NCBI RefSeq assembly: GCF_039543205.1
Contig: NZ_BAABJH010000001.1
Span: 744,001 to 808,000, forward strand
From: Flaviramulus_B aquimarinus
GTDB taxonomy: Bacteria; Bacteroidota; Bacteroidia; Flavobacteriales; Flavobacteriaceae
Reading direction: 5' to 3'
DNA length: 64,000 bases
Part shown: piece after piece, positions 18,076 through 27,445 of the stretch
Numbering within the stretch: the stretch's first letter is position 1
How the letters are laid out: each line of letters opens with the position of its first letter
Notes under the pieces: model-generated
Told to the model about the DNA's origin: nothing
Databases searched by the model: none
Seen by the model: the letters and a program-made list of their open reading frames with translations, nothing else
Translations under genes and position numbers: made by a program

Positions 18076-19035
18076 ATGAAAAGACTATTACTCACTTTAT
18101 TAACTGTTATTCCTTTACTTTCTTTTGGGCAAGCCAATAAATTATACAGAAAAGCAATTAGGTCGGCAGATTTGAATCAAAAAATAGAGCTTTTTTCTAA
18201 AGTTATCGAATTAGAACCCAAAAATCTCGATGCTTATTTTTATCGGGCGATTGCTAAAAATGATTTAGGCGATTATCATGGAGCGATTGCAGATTATTCT
18301 AAAATAATTGTTGATGAACCCGATGCAGACACTTATTACAACAGAGGTAATTCTAAATACAGCATAAAAGATTTTACAGGTGCAAAAGCCGATTATGCCA
18401 AAGCGTTTATGCTTGATAAAAACTTTATAGACGCTTTGTATAGCTTAGCTTGTGTAAAATATGATTTAGAAGATTATGAAAATGCTATAAAAGATTTTAG
18501 CAGTGTTATTAAAGCAGTACCTAATCAGCCAAAAACCTATACACTAAGAGCCTCTGCTTATAAGGTTTTAGAACGATATCAAAATGCACTAGAAGATTAT
18601 TCAACGGCTATTTTAATTGAACCTAGTGCCGACAATTATTATAATCGTGGTGTTTTTTTAATGGAGATAAACTATTATAAAGAAGCGAATGCTGATTTAA
18701 CCAAATCTTTAAGACTGAATAGAAATAATGCTTATGCTTATTTTTATAGAGGTGCTTCAAACCTATTATTGGGTAAATTTAACAACGCTATTTCAGATTT
18801 CCATAAAGCTGTTGAATTTGATGCTACAGATTTTGACGCTTACTTAGGTCTAGCAATAGCGCAATTTAAAGCAAATAATACTGTTAATGCTAAATTGAGT
18901 TTTGAAAGAGCCAATGGCATTCTTTCTATTGGAAAAAAAATAACAAGCATTGAGCAATACAAGAATACGTATTGGTATCAAAATCAGTATTTCTACTTTA
19001 ACAATAATGTTAATGAATTAGTGAAGTTGAAGTAA
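18076..19035 (+). CDS. Secreted tetratricopeptide-repeat protein
   Basis: This 319-residue protein has an N-terminal signal peptide (MKRLLLTLLTVIPLLSFGQ) and about seven TPR units after it, for example LDAYFYRAIAKNDLGDYHGA, DTYYNRGNSKYSIKDFTGA and YAYFYRGASNLLLGKFNNA. TPR arrays act as protein-binding scaffolds; here the location would be the periplasm or the inner face of the outer membrane. The partner is unknown. The ATG at 18076 is preferred to a TTG two codons earlier because it begins the signal peptide. The gene converges on rsmG with no intergenic base: its stop ends at 19035 and the rsmG stop begins at 19036. Confidence 0.85.
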   Translation: MKRLLLTLLTVIPLLSFGQANKLYRKAIRSADLNQKIELFSKVIELEPKNLDAYFYRAIAKNDLGDYHGAIADYSKIIVDEPDADTYYNRGNSKYSIKDFTGAKADYAKAFMLDKNFIDALYSLACVKYDLEDYENAIKDFSSVIKAVPNQPKTYTLRASAYKVLERYQNALEDYSTAILIEPSADNYYNRGVFLMEINYYKEANADLTKSLRLNRNNAYAYFYRGASNLLLGKFNNAISDFHKAVEFDATDFDAYLGLAIAQFKANNTVNAKLSFERANGILSIGKKITSIEQYKNTYWYQNQYFYFNNNVNELVKLK

Positions 19036-19665
19036 TTAGCCTCTATATTTTAATGGTAAATGCACAACTTTTTTGGTTTCATAAAAATCTTCGGAAAAAT
19101 AATCGCTTAAATTATAAATTGTTGTCGTTCTATAATCCTTGAGCTCTTCCGACAAATCACCTCCTTTTAAGTATAATATTCCATTTTTCAGGTCATTATT
19201 TTGCTGTTTAGCAATTTTACCCTTAACCCAATGAACAAAAGTAGGCATTGCAGCTACAGCACGACTCACTATAAAATCATATTTACCATCAATGTCTTCT
19301 ACACGACTATGGGTTGTTTTTACATTAGCTAATCCTAAACCTTGTACAACCTCATCGACTACTTTTAATTTTTTAGCAATACTATCCACTAAATGAAATG
19401 AACATTCCGGAAATAAAATAGCCAAGGGTATTCCAGGAAATCCACCACCTGTACCAACATCAAGTATTTTGCTTCCATCGTTAAACGATATTACTTTTGC
19501 AATACCCAATGCATGTAATACATGACGTAAATAAAGTTCGTCTATATCCTTTCGAGATACTACATTAATCTTTAGATTCCAATCTTGATATAGCGATTCT
19601 AATTGTTCAAATTTATATATTTGGTCTTCCGTAAGGTTAGGAAAATACTTAAAAACAAGTTTCAT
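19036..19665 (-). CDS. rsmG: 16S rRNA (guanine527-N7)-methyltransferase
   Basis: RsmG methylates N7 of G527 in 16S rRNA. The 209-residue protein carries the SAM-binding motif LDVGTGGGFPGIPLAI (about residues 69-84) and the SRAVAAMP motif near 135. The length and N-terminal helix (LTEDQIYKFEQLESLYQDWN) are standard. A match to the -7 element at 19683-19690 on the minus strand gives a leader of about 10-15 nt. It is not next to gidA (mnmG) here, unlike the arrangement in many Proteobacteria. Confidence 0.95.
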   Translation of the reverse strand: MKLVFKYFPNLTEDQIYKFEQLESLYQDWNLKINVVSRKDIDELYLRHVLHALGIAKVISFNDGSKILDVGTGGGFPGIPLAILFPECSFHLVDSIAKKLKVVDEVVQGLGLANVKTTHSRVEDIDGKYDFIVSRAVAAMPTFVHWVKGKIAKQQNNDLKNGILYLKGGDLSEELKDYRTTTIYNLSDYFSEDFYETKKVVHLPLKYRG

Positions 19666-19682
19666 TACTGTTAAATTTTCAA

Positions 19683-19690
19683 CAAAAATA
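19683..19690 (-). promoter_or_regulatory. -7 promoter element of rsmG
   Basis: The minus strand reads TATTTTTG, an exact TAnnTTTG match 18 bases before the rsmG start codon. Confidence 0.55.
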
Positions 19691-19747
19691 TACTTTTTAA
19701 GTACATTTTTTTACAAAAAAATAGTATTACTTAAATTGGTTTATCCC

Positions 19748-19755
19748 TATCTTTG
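19748..19755 (+). promoter_or_regulatory. -7 promoter element of the desaturase gene
   Basis: TATCTTTG matches TAnnTTTG exactly, 52 bases before the ATG at 19808. A TTG at 19736-19738 is too close (9 bp) to serve as the -33 element. Confidence 0.55.
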
Positions 19756-19807
19756 CTTCTGGTATGATCAGCAATTTTTATTATTAATCATATTTAAAGT
19801 TAATAGC

Positions 19808-20902
19808 ATGACTAAACAAGCACTTTCATTTTCAAGAAAAGACTCCGCTAAGTTTTTTAAAACGCTAAACAAGCGCGTTAATGATTACTTCAAAGACAAT
19901 AATATTAAACGTACTGGAAACTGGAAATTGTATACCAAAGCCATCGTAATGTTTGCTTTGTTAATAGTACCAGTTGTTTTTATCTTAACCGTAGATTTAC
20001 CTGGTTGGGCGCAACTATTATTAATGGTCGTTGTTGGAATTGGTATGGCTGGCGTGGGCATGAATGTTATGCACGATGCTAATCATGGCTCTTTTTCAAG
20101 CAAAAAATGGGTTAATAAATTAATGGGCAGCAGTATTTATATTTTAGCTGGAAATGATTATAACTGGAAAGTACAGCACAATGTATTACATCATACTTAT
20201 ACCAATATTCAGGGTCATGATGAAGATATTGATGCTGGTAGAATTATTCGTTTCTCCAAGCATACAAAATGGCTTAAAATCCATAAATATCAAAAATATT
20301 ACGCCTTCTTTTTATATGGCTTGTTAACTGCAAACTGGGCAATTACTACCGATTTCACACAAACATACAGGTATCTTAAACGAAAGTTGGCTTATGGCAA
20401 ACTTCCATCTCCAGCTACACAATGGACCAAGTTAATTATTGGAAAAATTGTTTATTATGCCATTTGGGTGGCCTTACCTTTGTTGCTAGGCTTTGCATGG
20501 TGGCAAGTTTTAATAGGATTCTTAGTCATGCACTATACTGCAGGAATAATTTTGAGTGTTATTTTTCAATTAGCTCATGTTATGCCTAATACTGAAATGC
20601 CATTACCAGATAAAGATGGCAACATAAAAAATACTTGGGCTATTCATCAATTATTTACGACTTCAAATTTTTCACCAAAAAGTTGGTTGGCAGAGTTTTA
20701 TACCGGTGGATTAAACAGACAAGTAGAACACCATTTATTTTCCAATGTTAGTCATGTACATTATCGTAAAATAGCAAAAATAGTTAAGGAAACGGCTAAC
20801 GAATTTAGTTTACCCTATAATGAATACAAAACATTTTCGAAAGCGGTTTTAGAACATTATAACCAATTAAAGGCACTGGGAAAAAAACCTAGTTTAGCCT
20901 AA
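19808..20902 (+). CDS. Membrane fatty-acid (acyl-lipid/acyl-CoA) desaturase
   Basis: This integral membrane di-iron enzyme introduces a double bond into acyl chains. All three histidine boxes are present: HDANH at about 89-93, HNVLHH at about 124-129 and QVEHH at about 305-309, numbered from the ATG at 19808. A final QxxHH box is typical of front-end and related desaturases, but no cytochrome b5 domain is fused, so the electron donor must be separate. Hydrophobic segments flank the boxes. The 364-residue length fits. A longer reading from a TTG at 19736 would overlap the promoter element and is rejected. The aminotransferase gene follows after 29 bp and may be co-transcribed. Confidence 0.9.
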   Translation: MTKQALSFSRKDSAKFFKTLNKRVNDYFKDNNIKRTGNWKLYTKAIVMFALLIVPVVFILTVDLPGWAQLLLMVVVGIGMAGVGMNVMHDANHGSFSSKKWVNKLMGSSIYILAGNDYNWKVQHNVLHHTYTNIQGHDEDIDAGRIIRFSKHTKWLKIHKYQKYYAFFLYGLLTANWAITTDFTQTYRYLKRKLAYGKLPSPATQWTKLIIGKIVYYAIWVALPLLLGFAWWQVLIGFLVMHYTAGIILSVIFQLAHVMPNTEMPLPDKDGNIKNTWAIHQLFTTSNFSPKSWLAEFYTGGLNRQVEHHLFSNVSHVHYRKIAKIVKETANEFSLPYNEYKTFSKAVLEHYNQLKALGKKPSLA

Positions 20903-20931
20903 ACTTCATATTTACCATATAAATAAACTAC

Positions 20932-22116
20932 ATGCAATTATTATCTGATAGAATTTTAAACATGGCTACGTCTGCAACGTTAGCAATGGCTGCAAAAGCG
21001 AGAGAACTTAGAGGAGAAGGAAAAGATATTATCGGTTTAAGCTTAGGCGAACCTGACTTTAACACACCAGACTTTATTAAAGAAGCAGCTATTCAAGCTA
21101 TTAATGACAACTATAACTCATACACTCCGGTTGATGGTTATGCTGAGTTAAAAGAAGCTATTATTACTAAATTTAAACGTGATAACAATTTAACATACAC
21201 ATTATCTCAAATTGTTGTATCAACTGGTGCTAAACAAGCCTTGGCAAACATTGCTGGCGTTTTATTAAATAAAGGCGATGAAGTTCTTTTACCTTGTCCG
21301 TACTGGGTAAGCTATTCAGATATTGTTAAGCTAAATGATGGCGTTCCTGTAGAGGTAAAAACGTCTATTGATACTGACTTTAAAATGACTCCTGCTCAAC
21401 TTGAAGCCGCAATTACTCCAAATACTAAAATGATTTGGTTTAGTTCGCCATGTAACCCAAGTGGTTCTGTTTATACAAAAGCAGAATTAAGAGCCTTAGC
21501 AGATGTATTAGTAAAATATCCTAATATTTATGTGGTTTCTGATGAAATCTATGAACATATAAACTATGGTGAAGGTCATGCCAGCATGGCTGAATTTGAC
21601 GACATGTACAACAATACCATTACAGTAAATGGCGTTTCAAAAGCCTTTGCTATGACTGGGTGGCGTATCGGATACATTGGTGCTCCAGAAAAAATAGCAC
21701 GTGCCTGCAACAAGATGCAAGGTCAAATTACCAGTGGTGCTAACTGTATTGCACAACGTGCCGTTATTACTGCTTTAAATGAATCGCCTACACGTGTTCA
21801 ATTTATGATTGATGAATTTAAAGTCCGTCGTGATTTAATTTTAGATTTATTAAATGATGTTGAAGGATTTAAAACAAACACTCCAGAAGGTGCTTTTTAT
21901 GTATTCCCAAATGTGACACATTACTTCGGAAAAACATTAAGAGGGAAAAAAATAAACAATGCTACCGATTTTTCTTTGTATTTATTAGAAGAAGCACTGG
22001 TTGCAACTGTTACTGGTGAAGCTTTTGGAAACCCAGATTGTATTCGTATATCATATGCTGCTTCTCAAGAACAAATTATTGAAGCTATAAAGCGAATTAA
22101 AGAAGTCGTGAGTTAA
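20932..22116 (+). CDS. PLP-dependent aminotransferase (aspartate aminotransferase type)
   Basis: This 394-residue fold-type I aminotransferase resembles the AspC/AatA class. It transfers the amino group between aspartate and 2-oxoglutarate, although the exact substrate cannot be fixed from sequence. The PLP-binding lysine is Lys237 in VSKAFAMTGWRIGY. Other family markers are SLGEPDFNTP, SSPCNPSGSVY and the C-terminal RISYAAS, whose Arg binds the substrate carboxylate. The ATG at 20932 gives the normal N terminus (LSDRILNMATSATL). A clear terminator follows at 22147-22180. Confidence 0.92.
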   Translation: MQLLSDRILNMATSATLAMAAKARELRGEGKDIIGLSLGEPDFNTPDFIKEAAIQAINDNYNSYTPVDGYAELKEAIITKFKRDNNLTYTLSQIVVSTGAKQALANIAGVLLNKGDEVLLPCPYWVSYSDIVKLNDGVPVEVKTSIDTDFKMTPAQLEAAITPNTKMIWFSSPCNPSGSVYTKAELRALADVLVKYPNIYVVSDEIYEHINYGEGHASMAEFDDMYNNTITVNGVSKAFAMTGWRIGYIGAPEKIARACNKMQGQITSGANCIAQRAVITALNESPTRVQFMIDEFKVRRDLILDLLNDVEGFKTNTPEGAFYVFPNVTHYFGKTLRGKKINNATDFSLYLLEEALVATVTGEAFGNPDCIRISYAASQEQIIEAIKRIKEVVS

Positions 22117-22146
22117 ATAATTGATTTTATTAAATTATATTTATAC

Positions 22147-22180
22147 AAATCTGTTAGGTTTTATAGCCTAACAGATTTTT
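22147..22180 (+). terminator. Intrinsic terminator of the aminotransferase gene
   Basis: A 12-bp stem AAATCTGTTAGG/CCTAACAGATTT (22147-22158 and 22167-22178) with an 8-base loop is followed by a T-run. Confidence 0.85.
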
Positions 22181-22291
22181 TATTTTAAGCTGAAAAGCAT
22201 AAAAATCGGGGTTGTAACATTTATAAAAAAAGCAACATACTTACTTTCTCATAAATGAAATTTTTTGTTTCTTAAGCTCGATAAGTTATGC

Positions 22292-22534
22292 CTACCAAAA
22301 CTCAATAAACATCTTATTCCTTATAGCTTTAAGGATTACCCTAACTAAAACTTCTTCACAAAGTTTTGCTAATTGAAGAATTTGTTGTCTAACTAATGGT
22401 TCATCTACAATGGTAACTATACCATTCATCCCCACATAATGATTAATCTCAGTATCTGTTAATACTTTAGTTTTAAATATATCATAAACACTTTCTTCAT
22501 TTTTTTTGTTCTTGCTCTTATAATTTACTGATAT
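22292..22534 (-). pseudogene. Probable decayed coding frame (about 80 codons, no proper start)
   Basis: The minus strand is open from 22534 to the TAG at 22292-22294. The product is protein-like, for example EESVYDIFKTK, DEPLVRQQILQLAKLCEEV and ending IRNKMFIEFW. No ATG occurs until 22429, which would leave only 45 residues. Near the 5' end a run of eight A lies where a frame slip could have happened, and an ATG in another frame starts there but stops early. The balanced amino-acid make-up suggests the remnant of a real gene. I do not recognise the family. It lies in the otherwise empty 680-bp spacer between the aminotransferase and the response regulator (22117-22796). Confidence 0.35.
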
Positions 22535-22564
22535 TTATAATTAGTTTTTTTATGTGTAAATCAT

Positions 22565-22596
22565 AAAAAAGTCGCTTTATTAAAAAGCGACTTTTT
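22565..22596. terminator. Orphan bidirectional terminator-like hairpin
   Basis: The stem GTCGCTTT/AAAGCGAC (22571-22578 and 22584-22591) is flanked by A on the left and five T on the right. No intact gene ends here on either strand. The aminotransferase already has its own terminator at 22147, so this hairpin probably belonged to a lost gene or ends a small unseen transcript. Confidence 0.55.
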
Positions 22597-22736
22597 CCTC
22601 AATTTTTATTACTATAATAATAGCTAAATAAAAATAACTATTAACCACACTACAAATTAACAGGTTTTTAAGACTATTGAGATGTGGTTTTTCCACATAT
22701 TTTTATTACATAATCTTTATATATAAAAACAATCTA

Positions 22737-22744
22737 TATTTTTG
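22737..22744 (+). promoter_or_regulatory. -7 promoter element of the response-regulator gene
   Basis: TATTTTTG matches TAnnTTTG exactly, 52 bases before the ATG at 22797. No -33 TTG was found. Confidence 0.5.
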
Positions 22745-22796
22745 AATACCCAACCGTTGAAAGTTTAATAACCTAATCTATAAAAACAAGTTATTA

Positions 22797-23453
22797 ATGA
22801 ACACAAATGGTATTAAACTACTAATTATTGAAGATCATAAGATAATAGCACAAGCTTATGAACGCATTTTAAATGAAATACCTAATATTAATTTTAATAT
22901 AGAATTTGCCGAAAACTGCGATGAGGCCGTCACAAAAATACAACGCTTAAAAGCCCAAATAGTACTACTCGATTTACAGCTTCCAATTTCAGAAAACGAA
23001 CGCTTTATTTGTGGTGAAGACTTAGGTTTTTTAATTAGAAAAAAATCTCCTATTACTAAAATATTAATTTTAACTTCCATTACAAACCAAGCCAGGGTTC
23101 TAAGCATTATTAATGAAATTAAACCTGAGGGTTTTATGATAAAATCGGACATTGAATCAACGGACTTAAAAACGGCTATAAAGCAAATTTTAAACGATCA
23201 AAAATATTACAGTAAAACTATTAAAAACTATACTAAGAACACAAGTATAAATGGTATAACAATAGATGATTTTGATAGACAAATTTTGTACCACCTATCT
23301 ATGGGTGAAAAGACCAAAAACTTAACAAAGCATATAGCATTATCAACCAGAGCCATAGAAGTAAGAAAAACGAAATTAAAAATGCTTTTAGATACCGATA
23401 ACGATGCTAACTTTAATTTAGTAAAAGGTGCCAAAAAGATGGGGCTAATATAA
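22797..23453 (+). CDS. Orphan response regulator with LuxR-type C-terminal helix-turn-helix
   Basis: This 218-residue protein has a receiver domain with the acidic pocket Glu12/Asp13, phospho-acceptor Asp59 (IVLLDLQLP), Thr93 and Lys116, so phosphorylation by a histidine kinase is expected. The C-terminal 60 residues resemble a NarL/LuxR-type DNA-binding domain (DRQILYHLSMGEKTKNLTKHIALSTRAIEVRK, quoted here as DRQILYHLSMGEKTK and ALSTRAIEVRK), although it is divergent. No kinase is encoded nearby. It converges on trkH with only three bases between the stops. Its target genes cannot be told from the sequence. Confidence 0.82.
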   Translation: MNTNGIKLLIIEDHKIIAQAYERILNEIPNINFNIEFAENCDEAVTKIQRLKAQIVLLDLQLPISENERFICGEDLGFLIRKKSPITKILILTSITNQARVLSIINEIKPEGFMIKSDIESTDLKTAIKQILNDQKYYSKTIKNYTKNTSINGITIDDFDRQILYHLSMGEKTKNLTKHIALSTRAIEVRKTKLKMLLDTDNDANFNLVKGAKKMGLI

Positions 23454-23456
23454 AAA

Positions 23457-24950
23457 TCACCTATTTCTCCAAAAGAAAGGTGTAAATAAAATGAGTACCG
23501 TAAAAAGCTCTAAACGTCCAATAAGCATTAAAAAAGAGGCCCACCATTGTGCTAAAGGTGGTAATGCTGCATAATTATTTACAGGTCCAAAATCCCCCAA
23601 TGCTGGTCCCACATTACCTAAACTGGATGCTGATAACCCAATTGCAGATATAAAATCAATTTGAAACATAGAAAACACCAAAGCACCTATTATAAATGAC
23701 AACATATATAGAATAAAGAATGCCAATACATTAAATACTATATACCTATTGATGGCTTTATTATTATACCTAACTGGTACAATGGCATTTGGGTGAAGGG
23801 TACGCTTAAACTCTAAAAAACTATTTTTAATCAATATCAAATGTCTTACTACTTTTACACCTCCTGATGTACTGCCTGCTGACCCACCTAAAAACATAAG
23901 CCCAAAAAAGAAAACAATTAAAAAAGGAGACCACATAGTATAATCTGCAGATATAAAACCTGTAGTAGTAATAACCGTTAATACCTGAAACAGTCCATGC
24001 CTAAAAGCACTTTCACCAGCTCCAAAAACCATTGGATGCGCTATTGACGAGATAGATAAATCAGCTTTAAAATAAATAATGAACGCTGCAATAATTGTAG
24101 AAGCTATTATAAATTTAAAGTATAGTTTAAACTCTTCGTCCTTAATTATTTTTTGAACTTTCCCTTTAAATGCAAAATAGCTTAAAACAAAGTTTGTTCC
24201 AGCCAAAAACATAAATATGATAATAATATATTGAATAAGCGGTTCATTGTTCCAATACGCTATGCTGGCATTTTTTGTAGAAAAACCACCTGTTGACAAA
24301 GTGGCCATAGAATGGTTTATGGCATCAAAAAAAGACATACCTGCAAGGTTAAGCAAAAGGGTTTCGGCTGCGGTATAGCCAAAATAAATCAGCCATAAAC
24401 GTTTAGCTGTATCTGTAATTCTAGGATGCAATTTATCGGCACTAGGCCCTGGGGCTTCTGCTGCAAAAAGTTGCATACCGCCAATTCCCAATAATGGCAA
24501 AATAGCTATGGCTAGTACAATAATACCCATCCCACCAATCCAATGTGTGGTACTACGCCAAAATAACACGCCTTTTGGTATGGCTTCAATATCATTTAAA
24601 ATTGAGGCTCCTGTTGTTGTATAGCCAGACATGGTTTCAAAAAAAGCATTTGTAAAGCTAGGAATACTCTCCGTCAACACATAAGGCAAGGTTCCGGATA
24701 ACGACATTATAATCCAACCAAAAGCTACAACAACATAACCTTCGCGTTTATTCATTTCCTTTCTGTGTTTTCGAGTAAACAACATCATTACAACACCTAC
24801 TAAAAATGTTAAAATACCTGCTATAAATATTTGAAATGTTACACCATCTTTACAAATCAAACTTACTAAAGCTGATAATAGCATAAACCCCCCATTAAAC
24901 AATAGGAGTAATCCCAAAAAATGAAGAATAATTTTATAATTGAGTTTCAC
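23457..24950 (-). CDS. trkH: TrkH-family potassium uptake protein
   Basis: TrkH is the ion-conducting membrane subunit of the Trk potassium system. The 497-residue protein has the four-repeat MPM architecture. Selectivity-filter glycines are visible as TTTGASI (about residue 111), STGGFS (about 220), TTTGFI and SLGNVGP. The usual TrkH length is about 480-500 residues. It lies 75 bp downstream of trkA on the same strand, and the two form a complete Trk operon. Potassium uptake would be gated by nucleotide binding to TrkA. Confidence 0.95.
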   Translation of the reverse strand: MKLNYKIILHFLGLLLLFNGGFMLLSALVSLICKDGVTFQIFIAGILTFLVGVVMMLFTRKHRKEMNKREGYVVVAFGWIIMSLSGTLPYVLTESIPSFTNAFFETMSGYTTTGASILNDIEAIPKGVLFWRSTTHWIGGMGIIVLAIAILPLLGIGGMQLFAAEAPGPSADKLHPRITDTAKRLWLIYFGYTAAETLLLNLAGMSFFDAINHSMATLSTGGFSTKNASIAYWNNEPLIQYIIIIFMFLAGTNFVLSYFAFKGKVQKIIKDEEFKLYFKFIIASTIIAAFIIYFKADLSISSIAHPMVFGAGESAFRHGLFQVLTVITTTGFISADYTMWSPFLIVFFFGLMFLGGSAGSTSGGVKVVRHLILIKNSFLEFKRTLHPNAIVPVRYNNKAINRYIVFNVLAFFILYMLSFIIGALVFSMFQIDFISAIGLSASSLGNVGPALGDFGPVNNYAALPPLAQWWASFLMLIGRLELFTVLILFTPFFWRNR

Positions 24951-25025
24951 TTTTTAATATGTTTTAATTGAAGTCGTCTAATTTTTTATAACTAGTAGCA
25001 AAGCACCTTTTCATGGCTTAACTTT

Positions 25026-26375
25026 TTAAAGAAATAATTTTTCAACACGTTTTATCGATTTCAGTAAACAGCATACGACAACACGATCGTCCTTTTGGAT
25101 TTTAAAACTACCAAGAGCTATCATTCCAACACCATTTCTAATAACCCCTCCAATAATTGCTGTTCTAGGAAAATCTATAGATTTAATGGTTTTATTACAA
25201 ACAGCAGATGTTGCTTTTACCTCAAATTCTAACAACTCCGCATTTAAATTACTAAGCTTGGTCATAGCAACGACTTCACCTCTACGTATGTATCTGAAAA
25301 TATTGTTAGCTGCTAACAATTTCTTATTTATTAAGGTATCAATTCCAATAGTATGCGATAAATCAAAATAGTCCATATTCTCGACCAAAGCAATAGTTTT
25401 CTTAACACCTTTAGATTTAGCGACTAAACAAGACATAATGTTTGTTTCTGAATTGGGTCCAACTGAAATAAAAGCATCCATTTCGCCTATATTTTCTTCA
25501 TCAAGCAAATCAACATTACGTCCATCGCTATTAATAACCAAAACGCTTGTTAACGCATCAGCAATTTCAAATGCTCTATCTCGATTTCCTTCCAGTAACT
25601 TTACATTTAATCCTTTCTCACTTAAATCCCTAGCAGTTTTATAAGCTATTTGACTACCGCCTAAAATCATAACATTTTTAATATCTCTATTAACTTTACC
25701 AGTAAGCTTACAAAGTTCATCAGCGCCCCCTTCAGAGGTTACAAATACCACGTTATCACCACGCATAAACTTCGTGTCACCCCTAGGAATAATAGTATAT
25801 TGAGTCCCAAATCGTTGAATTGCAATAGGAACAAAATGTATTTCTGGAAAAATTTCTGCAGCCTCTTTAACCGTTTTTCCAACAAATGATGCTGACCTAG
25901 AAAGCGTTAATCCTGCCATAGTAAGTGCACCATCTTCAAACTCATAATTTTCGTTAAAGGATGATTGTTTTAACGATAATTCAATTTCTGATGCAGCTAA
26001 TGCTTCAGGGGATATTAATTCATCAATACCAAATTTTGTAAATCCAACCTCATCTTTATAATGAATAAATTCGGTATTTGAAATTCTAGCAATAGTTTTA
26101 TTAGCTCCTAGTTGTTTTGCTAAAACACACACTGTAATATTAGTGGTTTCGCTTGATGTTACCGCTATAAATAAATCAATGGTATCAACACGCGCTTCTT
26201 TTAAAATAGCAATAGACGTAGCATCTCCCCTAACAACTTTAATATCTAAATGCGTATTGGCATAGGATAGGCTTTTTTTATTTGGATCTATTAAGGTTAT
26301 TTCTTGAGATTCGTAAGAGAGCAGTTTGGATAAATGAAAACCTACTTCACCAGCTCCAGCAATAATTATCTTCAT
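25026..26375 (-). CDS. trkA: Trk potassium transport system regulatory subunit
   Basis: TrkA is the cytoplasmic NAD(H)/ATP-sensing ring that gates TrkH. The 449-residue protein has two tandem RCK units. The first starts with the Rossmann motif GAGEVGFHL (residues 6-14) and ends with a TrkA-C domain; the second starts near GGSQIAYKTA (about 238) and also ends with TrkA-C. A -7 promoter match at 26401-26408 on the minus strand implies a leader of about 20 nt. trkH follows after 75 bp. Confidence 0.95.
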   Translation of the reverse strand: MKIIIAGAGEVGFHLSKLLSYESQEITLIDPNKKSLSYANTHLDIKVVRGDATSIAILKEARVDTIDLFIAVTSSETTNITVCVLAKQLGANKTIARISNTEFIHYKDEVGFTKFGIDELISPEALAASEIELSLKQSSFNENYEFEDGALTMAGLTLSRSASFVGKTVKEAAEIFPEIHFVPIAIQRFGTQYTIIPRGDTKFMRGDNVVFVTSEGGADELCKLTGKVNRDIKNVMILGGSQIAYKTARDLSEKGLNVKLLEGNRDRAFEIADALTSVLVINSDGRNVDLLDEENIGEMDAFISVGPNSETNIMSCLVAKSKGVKKTIALVENMDYFDLSHTIGIDTLINKKLLAANNIFRYIRRGEVVAMTKLSNLNAELLEFEVKATSAVCNKTIKSIDFPRTAIIGGVIRNGVGMIALGSFKIQKDDRVVVCCLLKSIKRVEKLFL

Positions 26376-26400
26376 TGTTTAATTATCATAAAAAGTATAA

Positions 26401-26408
26401 CAAATATA
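26401..26408 (-). promoter_or_regulatory. -7 promoter element of trkA
   Basis: The minus strand reads TATATTTG, an exact TAnnTTTG match 26 bases before the trkA start codon. Confidence 0.6.
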
Positions 26409-26674
26409 ATACAAAATACATATCTCATCATGAAATTGATTCAGAACTCGGTTAAACTTTTTGGATTTAAGTGAAGATTAGATGTTTTTAGTTCTGTTGA
26501 AGGCTTTTTTGAGTTGCATATCAGGCAAGGAAGAAAAAAAAGACAAAAAAATGGCTAAAAAAAGTATTTTTTAGCAAATTGAAAAAGTTTATATGAGTTC
26601 TTGATAATTATTTAGAATCCAATTTTGTGAAGCTTTTTTAAAAGTTTATCATTTTACCTAAAACGTTTATTTTA

Positions 26675-26697
26675 TATTTTTGAATTGAGTATTTTTG
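26675..26697 (+). promoter_or_regulatory. Two tandem -7 elements upstream of ubiE
   Basis: TATTTTTG occurs twice (26675-26682 and 26690-26697), both exact TAnnTTTG matches. From the second, transcription would begin about 10-13 nt before the TTG start codon. Confidence 0.55.
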
Positions 26698-26715
26698 CAT
26701 CAAAATTCTTAAGAT

Positions 26716-27444
26716 TTGTCAAAAGTAAAGCCTTACAAAAATAGCGATTTAGGTAAAAAAGAGCAGGTTACCAAAATGTTTGATACCATTTCAGGAGATT
26801 ATGATGGATTAAACCGTATAATTTCTTTTGGAATAGACATTAAATGGCGAAAAAAAGTAGTTGAATTAGTAAAAGAAACTACTCCAGATAATATTTTAGA
26901 TATTGCCACAGGAACTGGGGATTTGGCCATTAATTTGGCTAAAACCAATGCCTCTAAAATTGTTGGTTTAGATATTAGTAGTGGCATGCTAGATATTGGT
27001 AAAGAAAAAATTAAAAAGAAACGTTTAGAATCAAAAATAGAAATGGTTCTGGGGGATAGTGAAAACATGCCTTTTCAGGACAATGCCTTTGATGCTATTA
27101 CCGTAGCCTTTGGTATTCGTAACTTTGAAACCTTGGAAAATGGGCTAAAAGAAATTTACAGGGTATTAAAACCAAACGGTACTTTTGTTATTTTAGAAAC
27201 ATCAATGCCCGACAAAACACCTTATAAACAAGGGTACAATTTTTATACAAAGAACATATTACCACTTATAGGTAGAGTGTTTTCAAAAGACAGAAGTGCT
27301 TACAAATATTTATGCGAATCGGCATCGGTTTTCCCTTATGGCGAGGCGTTAAACAATATTTTGCGTAAAACTGGGTTTATTAATGTTGAAGATTTTCCAC
27401 AAACTTTTGGTGTGGCAACAATTTATAAATCATCTAAGTCATAA
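26716..27444 (+). CDS. ubiE: Demethylmenaquinone/ubiquinone C-methyltransferase
   Basis: The enzyme (also called MenG) methylates demethylmenaquinone with SAM to give menaquinone, the quinone used by Nqr in this phylum. The 242-residue protein has the SAM motif [12 protein letters not shown] (about residues 57-68) and the family stretch VAFGIRNFE (about 133-141). The start is a TTG: an in-frame stop lies two codons upstream, and the first ATG comes only at codon 21, inside the conserved N-terminal region ([13 protein letters not shown]). porT begins one base after the stop. Confidence 0.95.
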   Translation: MSKVKPYKNSDLGKKEQVTKMFDTISGDYDGLNRIISFGIDIKWRKKVVELVKETTPDNILDIATGTGDLAINLAKTNASKIVGLDISSGMLDIGKEKIKKKRLESKIEMVLGDSENMPFQDNAFDAITVAFGIRNFETLENGLKEIYRVLKPNGTFVILETSMPDKTPYKQGYNFYTKNILPLIGRVFSKDRSAYKYLCESASVFPYGEALNNILRKTGFINVEDFPQTFGVATIYKSSKS

Positions 27445-27445
27445 T

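Larger units (their letters stand above)
26376..26715. other. Divergent non-coding spacer of 340 bp
   Basis: The spacer separates trkA and ubiE. It holds -7 elements for both directions, near each end. In the middle lies an A/T-rich inverted repeat GCTAAAAAA/TTTTTTAGC (26554-26562 and 26567-26575). I saw no reading frame. Confidence 0.6.
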
